Shown: positions 49,201 through 60,853 of the stretch, piece by piece
Layout: each line of letters starts with the position of its first letter
Position numbering within the stretch: position 1 is the stretch's first letter
Assembly (NCBI GenBank): GCA_002633005.1
Contig: NMRA01000198.1
Coordinates: 544,137 to 608,136 of the forward strand
Reading direction: 5' to 3'
DNA length: 64,000 nt
From: Phoronis australis
Lineage: Eukaryota > Phoronida > Phoronidae
The notes under the pieces: model-generated
The model's database searches: none
The model's input: only the letters and a program-made list of their open reading frames with translations
What the model was told of the DNA's origin: nothing
Made by a program: the position numbers and the translations under genes

Positions 49201-52200
49201 ATTACTTATTAAATGAATGCCTTTTTAGACTGTTATAGCCAGTTACATGTATTTATATAATTAAAATCTAGATTACTTACTGTTACTTTGCTTTATAAGT
49301 ATCAGGTGAAGCCAGTTCATGCTCAAGTATTTAAAGTTCTTACTACACTATAGGATGACCCCGAGATACCTTTCACTGAGGATGACTACAGACGAAGGAA
49401 ACCACATCCTAATTTCAAAGAACACATCAGTGCTGAGAAAACAGTGATCAAACTTGGCAAGACAAACAAGTCAAAGCTCAGCACATATGTGATAGCGTCT
49501 GGTTTAACATACGGAGCTGGCGAAAATATTTTCCACTATCTTTTCAAGGTAATTCCATTTCTTTTTCATATAAATTACCCATACCTTACTGGTTAATTGA
49601 TATATCTGATTTTGATCATTGGCCTACTCTTAACTTGTCGTGGGAATATTTCTGTTTCTCGTTTTGATTTGTTGAGAATTCATTGGAGCTGATGTACATA
49701 ATTATAAAAAAAATTTGAGTGAATTCACTTTGGCACAAAATGACAATTTCACAGATGTAATAGAGTTTTTCAAGAAATGGTCATCAAACCCTTGAACTGA
49801 TGACAACCTATGGGCTCATATCTGAGTAGTTAACGCCTATGCATTTAACAGAAATAATCAACCGTTCCCCACACCATATCTTAAGTTTATCCATCTACCT
49901 GTTTTTCTTTTCATGTAGGTATTTGCTTACCACCCATGCTCGGGTTACTGCCTGCCCCAGAAACTTATTAATAAATTTATTTTAAGCACCCATGTTTGAC
50001 TTACCTGCCCATACCAAATTTATATGACCTCTGTCTTTGTTAACACCTGTCTCATCAAAATGTATCTAGTATATGACTTACCATGATATTTGATCGTGCA
50101 CCCCTCCTCCCCCCGACTGCTCAAAAATTTTGCCTTTAGCCTTCATGTTCAGCTTAACGCACACGCCCTGATTTTTGACTTCCCCAATGTTAGCTGCGTG
50201 GGCAATAGCCCAGACATGTATAGTACTACGTTGGAGCTACACTGGCGTGCAATGTCTTGCCAAACTGAGAAGTATAATTAGCCCTAGTGAGCACTCTTGT
50301 ATCACAGTCTGCAGAAAGTTTGCGACAAATTTTCTATCAAAGCACCGTCCGAAAACAAATCAAGACATTTCAGTTTTGCTATTGTGATATGGGATGATGG
50401 CCTGTCGCATTTGAAAGGTTTAGTTATTTCCTCTTGACATGTGGGAAATATTAAGTTGTCATGCAAGTTTTCTGTTCATTGGTCATCTTCTTGCTCTTTC
50501 TTTTTCAGGCTGCCTGGCACAATGCTGCAGAGTTGCAGTGTTTTGGTAATGGACAGAACGTCATTCCTACCATTCACATCAAAGATTTGGCAGCGTAAGA
50601 AGTAACACTTATCATTTTACCGTTTTCTTTAGTATCTTACATGTCAGAAATTCACAAGTTCTGGAAATGAGTTATCAGTTTCAGTGTAATTTTGAAACAG
50701 TTGTTGCCAGGAATGATAAAAATAAGTGAATTGAAACCTGTACCAAACAGTAAAATGCAGATAAATCATAGACGTCTATCTGTATATAGTGTATTTTAAT
50801 TCCTTGCATTATATTTTGCAAAAAAATTAAGAGGTGCTTTTTATGCTATACCTACACAGACGTCCCTGTATATTTGTTTCATATATTCTATTGTAACATA
50901 CATATTTTCATTTTATAAACTTTAAAATTGATGACTGACCCATTATTTTTTCAAATGGTTTTTAATGAATGCTTTCTATTTTTGCCAGTGTCATTCAAAA
51001 CATAGCTGATGCAAGACCCAAAGTACGTTACCTGATTGCCGTTGACGACTCTCAGAACACACTTGAAGAAATCGTGAGAGCCGTTAGTACAAACCTTGGT
51101 ACAGGCAAGGTCAAGCAGATAACTAAAGAGGAGGCCTTACTTTGTAAAGACATTGAGGTAGTTAGAACGACTTATGTCAACAGAGATGTACTGTTCCATA
51201 ACCGAACTATCGAACTTAAGTCTTGACTAAAAATTAAAGCTTTATTGACCATAGGTTCGGCATGTCAAAAGTGGCCAATTTTATGGTGAGGTAGAATAAC
51301 AATGAGACAGTTTATTACACTCAAAATATCACTTGTGAGCTCACTTTCTATGACAGTACTATGGAGAACAAGAAGTGTCAACTTGCCTTATTTCACGACT
51401 TGTTTGTGACGCCTCAAAAGATTTAGTCCAAGTAGTCGACAATGACATTGTGTGAAACCGAAGCAGTACTCAGTATAGCTTTAACCACTTACAATGCATA
51501 AAGTTTCAAAGTCTACATAGCAAGCCATGCAATTAGATATTTTTTGTTAGGTGTCAAATGAATTTAAGTTTGGTGTCCGGCCTATTGTCTTAAGTTTTGT
51601 AGTTAATGTTTGTAAGTACTTTACACTAAGTGAGGAAATTTGTGAGGAATATTAATTATCAGAGAAATTGGGTAGTGAAATAGTCAGTTTTTCAAGTTAT
51701 GTTTTGTAATTTGTGAATGCAATCCTACTCTATAGCTGAGACGCAGGTTTGTGCCTATTAAATTTCTAATGATTTCTGAAACCTTGTTTTGCAATTGACC
51801 ATTTTCATATCATTGTCATTATTGTTTTCCCTGAATACTTTCAGCAAGCTGATTTTGACCAACTGCTTGTTAACCTGCGCATGGATGCTGTGTTTGTCAA
51901 GGAGAACATGCATATTAACTGGGTGGGAGAGTTGGGTGTGGTCGAAAACATCAAGCCCGTCATTAAGGAGTACAAAGAAACACGCGGCCTTAATGTGAGT
52001 AAACTATCTGATAGTCTAATGTATGAAAAATGTGCAAATGTGGTTGGTTTTATACCGTGTCTTTTATAGTTAATCGCTGGGTTTATATGTTAAATATAGA
52101 ATTTTTCATTAACTTTTATATCGTTAAATTGCTTCATAAAAGAATTTTTGAATCATATGAAATAAAATTCATGAAGTTGTTAAAGTTAAAAATCGTAACA

Positions 52201-55200
52201 TCTTTAATTTTCAAAAGTTATAATCCGTGAACTGAAAATTTAATTCGAAGTGGAGGCAAGTCATTTACTCTTCTTTTTGTTGACTATGATTTACTATTAA
52301 TCATTCTTTCAGCCAATGAGGGCGTGTGTTCTGGGACCCCCTGCAGCAGGTAAAAGTACGGTGGTCAAACAGCTGTGCGAGTTCTACAAACTGCACCACA
52401 TTAAAATAAAGGACGTGATTGATGAAGCAATTGAATATCAGGTGAGTTGGTGTTGTGGAACCCCCTTCTTTCTAAACAGCAAATGCTTGAGCTCTGACTT
52501 AGGCTGGTCATACCAGAGGTATGATTTCATGATGGTTAAACATCTTGGGAAGTGTTTTGTATGAAACACACATTTCTCTTGATCAATATGACAGTTGACC
52601 TGCAAAATGTTCTTTGAATTGATGTTCTTGACTCATGCCCTCTGTAATAAACATTAAAAACAATCATTCCCGAACAATCAGCTCAAGCAAGCAATGTTAA
52701 CCAAATCTGCGTGGCAGATGGTCCCATGGACAGGCACTTAATTATGAAGTAGATCATACATGGACTGAAAAAAATGTTGTTTGTATTTGTTTTGCATAAT
52801 TTGTTAATTATTAGCATGACAGATTCCTACTCGGGCAATTTAAAGCTACCCAAAGTTCTTTGAGGTGGAAGAAGCTAAATAACTCATTGATCACAACAGG
52901 CACAGCTTTCTTTTGTTGATTTTTGCCTTTGAAGTCAATGGTTTACACAAATGTCTCTGAAATTAACTGAAGGATAGAAGAAAATGAAATTAAAATGCAT
53001 TTCCAATGGTTATGATATTCCACTATTAACTCAGGCTGATAGTCATGCTCCGGCAAACAACCATTCACAATAGGACAGTAGTTGATGGCCAGAAACATTG
53101 GGGTTGGTGTAATGTGGTAATTGAGCCAATACCAAGTGGCTTGGTCTGGGTAAGAATGGATTGCTCAGCCAGGGAAGGATGTCTGTTTTTCATTCTTGTG
53201 ATTTTGGATCATAGCAAATGAAAAGTCCCTGAGCAACATATTTTCTTTCCGGACTTAGACGTCATGTGATTTCCCATCTCATGTTGCTGCGGCTTCATTT
53301 CACTTTAGGAGTCACTGGCGGCACGAGCCAACGCTCAAGACCAAGAAGAGGATGATGACGGGGCGGCACAAGATGCTCAGGAGTTGCTGGACTCCATCAA
53401 CGAATCGAAAGAGCAAAATGGCGGCAGAATTGAAGACCAATACATCATACGATTCTATAGGGACAAACTTCACTCAATGCCATGCCAGAACCAAGGATTC
53501 ATCCTGGATGGTTTCCCAAAGACGCTGGAACAGGCAAAGGATCTGTTTGCTGGTAAATTTTGTGACAGCTTCTATCATGATGGGTTGTGATATGAACCCA
53601 TGTTATAGCAAAACTAACTTTTTGTTTAGAGCACTAAATAATGCTCTATAAAACTTGTCTCCACGTACTCAGTTGAGAAGTAGTGTGTTAACTTGGAATG
53701 AGCTGACATTTATAGTCATTCTTTGAGAATATGCTCGGTACTTATAATGACCAAATATGTGGAGCCGACTTTAATTGTTGAGCCTCAGGTCTCAAGCAAT
53801 AACAAAGTGTCAGTATTCTTTGTATCCCAGAAACCATCTCTGTTTCGAATAAAAATCAAGTTGAGGCCAAATTCATAACCCTTACGGTAAATTGTCTAAA
53901 TCAAAGATCGTTTTCTGACAGAAATATAGCGACTGATTATATGGAATCGAACCTTTTGCCCTCTTGCTGACAAAGAGGTGACTTTATGTTCTTTTGATTT
54001 GATACGTAATTTAAATGTCTTTTCTTAAAAGTGTTATTCACCTTAATTAGAAGTACATCCCGATAGCAGCAGGGTCACCTTAGCACCATGTGGCAGCAGG
54101 GACCCAAACAAACTGTTTTAATATCCAAAGGAATGTGATGGGTGGATATGATCTTTTGTTGGCAACTCAATATTTACCAGGTGTGTTGATGTAGACGGGC
54201 CATTTTTTAATATTTGATTATGTCAAGAGCAGAAAGCATGTCTGAACATGGGGACATTCGTGTGATAAGGATCAAAAAATGGTTACCGTACTGCACACAT
54301 TTCTGCGACCCAGGTTTCTGGAGCACCACATGGTGAAATTTAGAATGGAATCCCCACTGAATTAAGGAAGTTGATTTTTTTTGAAAGTTAACAATTTTCA
54401 TGTTGTAGCTGAAGAGGATGAGGAAGCTGAAGAGGAGGGTGCGGTCACTCATGACCAGTTGACCATGCCGGAGGTGGTTGTGGTGTTGGATGGGACAGAC
54501 GACTTTCTGAAGGAGCGTGTCATGAATCTTCCGGAGTCTGTCGTGGCGGGAACGCACAATACAGAGGAACACTTAGTGCGTCGTCTTGGCGAATATAGGT
54601 CGCTGAACACGGAGGATGAAACGGTTTTGAACTTCTTCGATGAAATTGAAATACATCCTGAACACATAGGTATTTTGTGGGAGACTGTCGTTAGAATTGT
54701 TGTCAGTGCCGTCTGTCTGCACATGTTTTGGCCCACATGCCATGCACATATTTTGAGCTACGCTACTTTATGTGAAGCTGTTCCTAAATCCTTATTCGTT
54801 GGTATAAAACCAAGATGAAAATTTTAATAACATTTCAGTGAAGGTTGACTCAGTATCTTACTGAAGATGCTGACTAGTCCATACCTGAAACTTAGGTAGA
54901 TTTGCCTAATGTTTTTTTTGAAGAAAAATACATGGAATCAGAAAGTTTGGTGTATGGGCCTCAGTGCATGCATTTGTGGTAATGTAACTGAACTGAGTAG
55001 GTTAAAGAGCTTTGTTGGTTATTTTAAGTAAACTTTATGGAGATAACTCAACAGTTTGCTTTGCATAGTAATAGTTGAATTCTCATCACTTTCCAGTGCC
55101 GTTGGTTGTTACAGGTTGGTTATCTCTTCCTTAGTTTCAAGTTGCATGAGGGAAAATTTGATGTCGTCATTGTGAAATGTTTTCTAAGAGAAAGAGAGTA

Positions 55201-58200
55201 GTTAGATTATCCAGATGGTTATAATATAACATAAGGCAGATGTTTCCAAAGTCTTGCTTTAATCTGTTGGAGATCACTATATACAGTTGAAAGCTTATAA
55301 CTAAATCTACAGTGGATTTGAAAAGTTATACATTTGTCGTATGACTGACATTTGTAGGCCGTAGCATAATTTAGTTTCTTGACACCTAAGTCATCATATT
55401 AATGATCAAATATATGCTTTACTTGAGGAGATAGTGTAAAATATAATGCAGTTTTCTAGTAGCGCTAATTTAATGTTTTAACTTTCAGATGTTACAAAAG
55501 ATACATCGCAAAACATGCAAGATACATTTGAAAACGTCAAAAAACTTCTTGGCGAGCCCAGGAATTATGGTGAGTCATACAATATAAAGTAAATCATTCA
55601 TGAGCTGTCAGGCTCATGGGGCTGGCTGCTAACTTCAGTTTCTATAGCATGAGCAAATGTTAGTCTTTCAATTCCCCCCAAACAGGATGCTAGTCCATTG
55701 CAGGTTAACATGCAGCCCTGCCAGGCGGTACTGCCTCAAAAAGGTGATGTTTTCACTATCAGCAGGGGCGGATCCAGGATTTTTAGTTGAGGGGGGGCAG
55801 GGCACGTATTAGCCAGTATTTTGCCAGTCAGACATTTGCACCTCCGAATTGCCAAATGGTATCTGGGAGAGTTTTAGGGGGGCCATGACCCCCCCTCTAA
55901 ATCGGCCACAGATCAGTTCCCAGTTTTCATTCGAAAGGCTGCATTTTCAAACAAAATTCCCTATGAGAGGGTGCATTGTCTGGCGGAAAAGCCTTACAAA
56001 GGGGTGTCTTTTTCCAATTTGTTTCCCTTCAAAAGGCTTTTAATACTCGGGCTCGGTTCATGGCACCTTGTACTGTGTCAATAGATTAGTATACTTCTGA
56101 CTGTATAGAGGCCTGTTGACCAAGGAAACAACGTCTTTGTTTGGAGCAGAGCACTTACTACAATATTGATGATTTTACAGCAATAAACACGCCCCGGCAA
56201 AAATAAATTGATACATCATGGATTAAAACTGGTTTGAATACCTCGTAAAAAGTTCAGTTAGGACCATCATTACAGGAAGAAATGTGATACGATTAGCCAA
56301 AACAGAGGTGCTAGGTTTCCATCATTTGTCTGGTACCTGCTGATGAATGGTTTTCATAACTCTTTGAACCATGCGAGATAATTAGCCTTAACAATGGACT
56401 TGTTAGATATCTGGACTAGTCTTGATTCAGAAACCGCTGCTGTCTTAGGCTACAACCAAATGGAGGTTTTCGTTATGGTTGACTTTTAATGTTCCAAATT
56501 CTACAAAAGATCTTTCCCAATTACACAAAAATGTACACGTTTTATTATTAATTATTTTGAAAACTTAGGCTGCAAAAGATGTACTCACTTTTAACATTTT
56601 CTTCTATTTCAAACTCAGCAGGCATGAAAAATCAGCTGACCAAGAATCTCAACAAAAGTGTCAGATTTAAGGAATTAGCCTATCATAGTGTGTCTGGAAT
56701 ATCGCACTGTGAAAGGGCGACTTATTCATGGAAGTTCACTACAAAAGGGTCCCTGTTGAGTTCACATTCAAAATGAGTTGATATCCTCATTTTCCAGCGG
56801 CAACCCTCTCCACTAATTTCGTGTATGTAATGAATTATTAGATAATACTTAGCTATGGCAATTCACTTCTGAATCAGCTGTTTAAATGACAAATCTTTTA
56901 GGCCCAACACCGGAGGAGCTTGAAGAAATGCGACGGGAAGAAGAAGAGAAGAAACTCCAAAAAGAGGCTGAAGAACGAGCAGAGAAAGAGCGTCAGGAAG
57001 CAGAAGAGACGGCTCTGAGGAAGAACAGACAGGAGGCTTGGGTGGGTGTACTGTAACTATCTTACAATTGTGTTTTGTCATATGTCCTGCCACCAGCAAA
57101 TCGTGCTGCAATGCTGTTTCCAGAGATGAAAGATTTCTGGGTTTGGCAGAGACAGGTCGTTTAGAAGATGTATATCAAAAAGAACTAATATTCAGGAACA
57201 GATGGTGCTTTCATTGTTCACTAATTTTTCATGGTTTCATTGCTAAGTTGCTAAATTGGCAGTTTAGAGGGGTCCAAAAACTTGTCTTAAAATTTTTGAG
57301 TGATTTTGGTCATCTTGTAATTTTTGCATGCCTCACGGTCAACACGCTACTAAATGTAAAATAAGACAACTAGATAATTCTTTACTTTTGCTAAAATTTG
57401 TGAATTCAACACTATTTCAGGTATTTGAAAGTGTGATAGTTAAATTTTGTGAGCTTGCTTTTCCGATTGTTTTGCATAAATCTCTATTTTTGCAGTCGTC
57501 ACGACTCGAGGAAGTGAAGAGAGAAGAATATGAACTGTTGGAGACTCAGTCTATTCCATTGAGGAACTATCTAATGAAACATGTGATGCCAACACTCACT
57601 CAAGCCCTCATTGATTGTTGTAAGACGAGACCCGATGATGGCATTGATTACTTGGTAAGTGTGGGAACATGTAATTAATTTCGTTGTGGATGTGTTCACG
57701 CATCACATCATTCACGGAGCGCATCATCTTAGCTAACATCCCCCCTACACACACACACACACACTAATGGTATCAATTGCATTAAGTGCCAATTTTTTTG
57801 ATTTTGTGTTTTTATGACAAAACGACAGAACAGGATACAGTGACAACTTTGCCACAAATGCTAAATTTGCCAGGCAGTTGCGTTATGGGGCGAAGTTATA
57901 ATCGATATTAAATAATCCTTGTTACAGGCTGTTTTAAATGCCCAATTTTTATATTCGTCAAATAATTTGTTGCCTTCAACTGTATCTAATTAATGACGTC
58001 ACGAGATGTCGATACCTCCTTCTACATCATCAACCGTGGTCTTTCCAAACCTCCTCCCATAATATGTGAACAGTCCAAAAATGTCTTTTGCATATTTTAT
58101 TTTGCATTTGACTTCTCCCAGTCTCTATTGATTTGTTTCAAGTTAGTAAATCTGATAACCTCAAGGTCATTTAAGGAAACATGTTAACAAAGATTCAATG

Positions 58201-58822
58201 CAGCACTCTAAAATTTAATGAAGGTGAAAAACATGAACGACCGTATTTTTTGATTTAGGGAGGCAGCTAACTTATTTCTCATGACAATGTATCCTTAAAG
58301 TTTGCAGATTATGAGCAGGTCATGAATGTTCTTAGTTCAGCAAAAACAGATCTAAGCATTCTAGAAAACTAAGGTCTTCTCACTTATTTGACTCAGCATC
58401 AACCACTTCTGGTAACTCTAACAAGTATCAAAATGTTAACTGCAGTTTTATGCTTCATTGGTCATCTACAGTGAATTTTGCCAATTTCGAAAAAAAGTAA
58501 TTAACAAAATGGACCTCTTCATTTTCAAAAACCTCTAAAATTGTTGTGAATGCCTTCAATACTTCACAGCATGGTATGTTGGTCACAGTGGTGTAAAACG
58601 TAAAAATGACAAATCACTACTAATCCTTCATGAATAAACAAAAAATAAAGTTTCACTTGTGAACCATGTTGTATCTTCTGTTGGCGAGATCTTGATGCAT
58701 TTTCATAGTTCTTCATGTCATTTCACATTTCCCTGTCAAGTTTTAGAGTGTTTCCTGTATTGAATTTGAATTTGTTATTCCAGGCGGAGTACCTTTTCCA
58801 GCACAACCCTCAAGTTGACTAG
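46169..58822 (+). CDS. AK7: Adenylate kinase 7 (axonemal), complete, 15 coding exons
   Basis: AK7 interconverts adenine nucleotides (ATP + AMP to 2 ADP) in motile cilia and flagella. Exons: 46169-46246, 47686-47862, 48158-48266, 48818-48912, 49354-49548, 50509-50594, 50989-51157, 51845-51994, 52313-52441, 53309-53552, 54409-54669, 55489-55569, 56902-57041, 57496-57654, 58784-58822. They sum to 703 codons plus TAG, against 723 in human, and all phases agree. Order of domains: an NAD-binding-like Rossmann N-terminal half, the adenylate kinase P-loop GPPAAGKS (about residues 361-368), [14 protein letters not shown] of the kinase core, an acidic stretch where a LID would be, a charged coiled coil in exon 13, and a C-terminal Dpy-30 docking motif ([16 protein letters not shown]). 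The start ATG encodes [10 protein letters not shown] and lies 18 bases after an X-box-like site. Confidence 0.97.
46247..47685 (+). other. AK7 intron 1
   Basis: About 1.4 kb. Contains a perfect hairpin at 46410-46438 (ACCGTCTCAACT and AGTTGAGACGGT around TGTCC). No exon is seen. Confidence 0.6.
47686..47862 (+). CDS. AK7: AK7 exon 2
   Basis: 59 codons. [20 protein letters not shown] matches human [20 protein letters not shown]. The acceptor is TTTTTCAG and the donor is GTGAGT. Confidence 0.95.
48158..48266 (+). CDS. AK7: AK7 exon 3
   Basis: 109 nt. [20 protein letters not shown] and WAVS match human [20 protein letters not shown] and WAVS. The donor is GTGTGT and it ends in phase 1. Confidence 0.95.
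48818..48912 (+). CDS. AK7: AK7 exon 4
   Basis: 95 nt. [19 protein letters not shown] is nearly identical to human. The acceptor is CCTTGCAG and the donor is GTAAGT. Confidence 0.95.
49354..49548 (+). CDS. AK7: AK7 exon 5
   Basis: 65 codons. [20 protein letters not shown] and [20 protein letters not shown] match human. The acceptor is CACTATAG and the donor is GTAATT. Confidence 0.96.
50509..50594 (+). CDS. AK7: AK7 exon 6
   Basis: 86 nt. [17 protein letters not shown] matches human FGDGTNVIPTIHVLDLA. The donor is GTAAGA and it ends in phase 2. Confidence 0.95.
50989..51157 (+). CDS. AK7: AK7 exon 7
   Basis: 169 nt. [20 protein letters not shown] and [20 protein letters not shown] match human. 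The acceptor is TTTGCCAG and the donor is GTAGTT. Confidence 0.95.
51845..51994 (+). CDS. AK7: AK7 exon 8
   Basis: 50 codons. [20 protein letters not shown] matches human [20 protein letters not shown]. The acceptor is ACTTTCAG and the donor is GTGAGT. Confidence 0.95.
52313..52441 (+). CDS. AK7: AK7 exon 9 (P-loop)
   Basis: 43 codons. [20 protein letters not shown] carries the Walker A motif, then [13 protein letters not shown]. The acceptor is CTTTCAG and the donor is GTGAGT. Confidence 0.97.
53309..53552 (+). CDS. AK7: AK7 exon 10
   Basis: 244 nt. [20 protein letters not shown] and [16 protein letters not shown] form the AMP-binding part of the kinase core. The donor is GTAAAT and it ends in phase 1. 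Confidence 0.96.
54409..54669 (+). CDS. AK7: AK7 exon 11
   Basis: 261 nt. An acidic run is followed by [20 protein letters not shown] and [13 protein letters not shown], as in human. The acceptor is TGTTGTAG and the donor is GTATTT. Confidence 0.96.
55489..55569 (+). CDS. AK7: AK7 exon 12
   Basis: 81 nt. LLGEPRNYG matches human EIGEPRNYG. The acceptor is ACTTTCAG and the donor is GTGAGT. Confidence 0.94.
55761..55909. mobile_element. Degenerate short hAT-like element
   Basis: Starts CAGGGGCGGATCCAGGATTT, a familiar terminal repeat of non-autonomous hAT elements. Its right end ACCCCCCCTCTAAATCGGCC is a decayed complement. It lies in AK7 intron 12. Confidence 0.5.
56902..57041 (+). CDS. AK7: AK7 exon 13 (coiled coil)
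   Basis: 140 nt. Glu/Lys/Arg-rich heptad-like stretch ([20 protein letters not shown]) as in human AK7. The acceptor is ATCTTTTAG and the donor is GTGGGT. Confidence 0.93.
57496..57654 (+). CDS. AK7: AK7 exon 14 (Dpy-30 motif)
   Basis: 53 codons. [20 protein letters not shown] then [20 protein letters not shown]. The Dpy-30 helix docks the protein in axonemal complexes. The acceptor is TTTTGCAG and the donor is GTAAGT. Confidence 0.96.
57746..57766. repeat. AC dinucleotide microsatellite
   Basis: About nine AC units in AK7 intron 14. Confidence 0.85.
58784..58822 (+). CDS. AK7: AK7 terminal coding exon
   Basis: 12 codons, [12 protein letters not shown], and TAG. The acceptor is GTTATTCCAG. 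It matches the human ending AEYLFKNNPEAQ. Confidence 0.94.
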   Translation, partial: AEYLFQHNPQVD

Positions 58823-58980
58823 AAATGGGAATCCACGTGAAATAAGAGAGAAGACATTTCATATTTATAAACGTTTTACTAAATGTGTTAAATAGTGAAT
58901 ATTAAAGTTGTAATGCATTCCCATAGTTGACAAGATGGATAAAGAAGAGTGGTATTGTGCATTTTAATATGATATTCTTT

Positions 58981-58986
58981 AATAAA
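58981..58986 (+). terminator. AK7 poly(A) signal
   Basis: AATAAA about 160 bases after the AK7 stop codon, the first canonical signal downstream. Confidence 0.7.
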
Positions 58987-58999
58987 TGTTTAAATTTTT

Positions 59000-60194
59000 A
59001 CATTATTAACAATTTTCATGGAATACAATACATAAGCACCATTAAATTCATGTTAATTAAAAGCACTGCAAATGAAACCCTGAATTGTACATACCTGTAA
59101 TGTAGAAAGCTCCCAATTTTCAGTGTGTTACATAACAGCTGCGTCAAAAGTATCAATTCACGAACAAGCAACAAAGTAGACATCTTATATAAAACCAGGG
59201 CTGTAAGTTGCACACACAAGCACGCGAGCGTTCTTAAAATTTAAGGAAGTCGAACTTTATTTGAGGTCTCTGTATATGCAAATGAAAGTACAAATGCCCT
59301 TTAAGTCCTTGAGCTACCCATGGCCTTCCCAAATACACTTAAACAATCAATGTGCTCTGCTGTACAGTATCGATGCCTAGTCCTGATTTTTCAATTTTTC
59401 CCAATGTAATGTCATGGGTGTCGACCCAAACAAATCATAAACAAGTACAATTCCGTGATTATATCAAAGGTCATGGTAGCTGGATTCTTCAAAGAAATGT
59501 CTAGATATGCCCATGAACGCACAAGATATTTTCACAGAAGAGAATCCATGTACACCAGTATCACAGATATTACATGTAAGTATACAATTAAAATAATGAA
59601 CAGAAGAATCTCATAACTATGAATAGTCGGGAAATTACACGCCAGCATTAAGTTTTAACACAAGCTGCATATCAGTACTTGGTCCTAATCTTTCCAAGAG
59701 GGCCTTCAACATATTCACACCACATTCATTCAATTTCATGCACTAGCACCATACCAAGGACAAACAGCAAGTGACAATATTACAATGCTCAGTGTGCCAG
59801 CATACACAGAATTCAAACTCTAGCCTTACATAAGTCACAGACCAACCTTTCACTCTATGCTGACAACAAACATTTCTAGCTGAAAATTAAATTGAAGTCC
59901 TTTCTTCAAAAACTGCACAAGCAGGATTTGAGTGTGGGACCATCTTTGACAAAATAGTCAATAAGTGTTCCTCATAATAGTTACATATTGAGAGAAATAT
60001 AATCATCCCCCAATAGTTAGATTTGTTGAAACAATCTTTCATTAGCCAAAGCTTCACAGTAAGTAACTAACTTTTTCCATATCGCTGTATATAGCTTTAA
60101 CAACAGTAAGTCATATTTCAAAGAAATACAAGCACTTAATTAGCATATTTCTTGCACTTTGCAACAGTAACTGTGGGGCAGCTCTCACAAAATC
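59000..60194 (-). other. Spacer, possible 3' UTR of a minus-strand transcript
   Basis: No coding exon. Plus-strand A-richness suggests minus-strand transcription. AATAAA on the minus strand at 59256-59261 could end the transcript that carries the open frame at 60195-60447. Confidence 0.35.
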
Positions 60195-60447
60195 TCATGG
60201 CTTTCCGGTGACATAACCCGGGTGATAACTCATGACCAGATGATTAAAATACCCATACAAGCACACCAGTCCAGCATAAAATAAATAAACGAAAATAAAT
60301 ACAAAAGCAACAGGACCATTGAAATGCGCCCACGAATGCACCGCAAACGGTGTGCTTCTAGGGGTGTTTATTTGTATCATAAAAATGGCAATGAGATGGG
60401 TTAGAATACATTGAACCCATTCAAAAATGGGAAGGTGTCGTTCGTCG
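60195..60447 (-). CDS. Possible C-terminal exon of an unrecognised small membrane protein
   Basis: An open frame with no stop before TGA at 60195-60197. It starts after a possible acceptor (ATTTTTGAG) or later at an internal ATG (60380). It has two hydrophobic stretches, VQCILTHLIAIFMIQI and GPVAFVFIFVYLFYAGLVCL, then a short polar tail ending GYVTGKP. I do not recognise the family. A poly(A) signal at 59256-59261 would suit it. It may also be a chance open frame in AT-rich DNA. Confidence 0.3.
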
Positions 60448-60487
60448 TCTCAAAAATTATTTGCAAAAACATACTAAAATTGTTAAA

Positions 60488-60853
60488 ATGGCTTCGGGGT
60501 GGTGCAGCATACGTCAAATCCACTTGAAAATGAGAAGTCGTAAGATTGTTGCTAGTAGGGGCATTTCTCTGGCATGTCCTTATACCATGTTCAAGAGATA
60601 TCTTAGTATCACTCGTATAGATCCTGCAGGTGAAAAATTTCTGTTCAGGCTGCATTACAGGTCTCAAGGGGCATGTGCATTTATTAGCAAACACAAACGT
60701 TCGAGTTACAAAAGGGTTAGAGAGTGTCTGACTGGTAGGTTAAAAGAAGTTGCAGATTTACAGATTTTTCTGCACTCTTTAAGGGTGGGAGGGGATACGA
60801 TTCTATACAAACACGATTTTCACACAAGAAAAAACAAGGAATTGAAGATGTGA
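60488..60853 (+). pseudogene. Tyrosine recombinase fragment (Crypton/DIRS-like), decayed
   Basis: The frame encodes ISLACPYTMFKRYLSITRID, KFLFR, SYKRVRECL and, at 60773-60793, HSLRVGG. These follow the order of the C-terminal catalytic half of eukaryotic tyrosine recombinases, where H-x-x-R is box II. The upstream catalytic arginine is not visible and the frame stops at 60853 before any catalytic tyrosine, so it is a remnant of a mobile element rather than an active enzyme. It is directly followed by a different transposase relic. Confidence 0.7.

Noticed and set aside
54207-54736. Minus-strand frames of 95 and 121 aa
   Set aside because: Shadows of AK7 exon 11, which is conserved on the plus strand.
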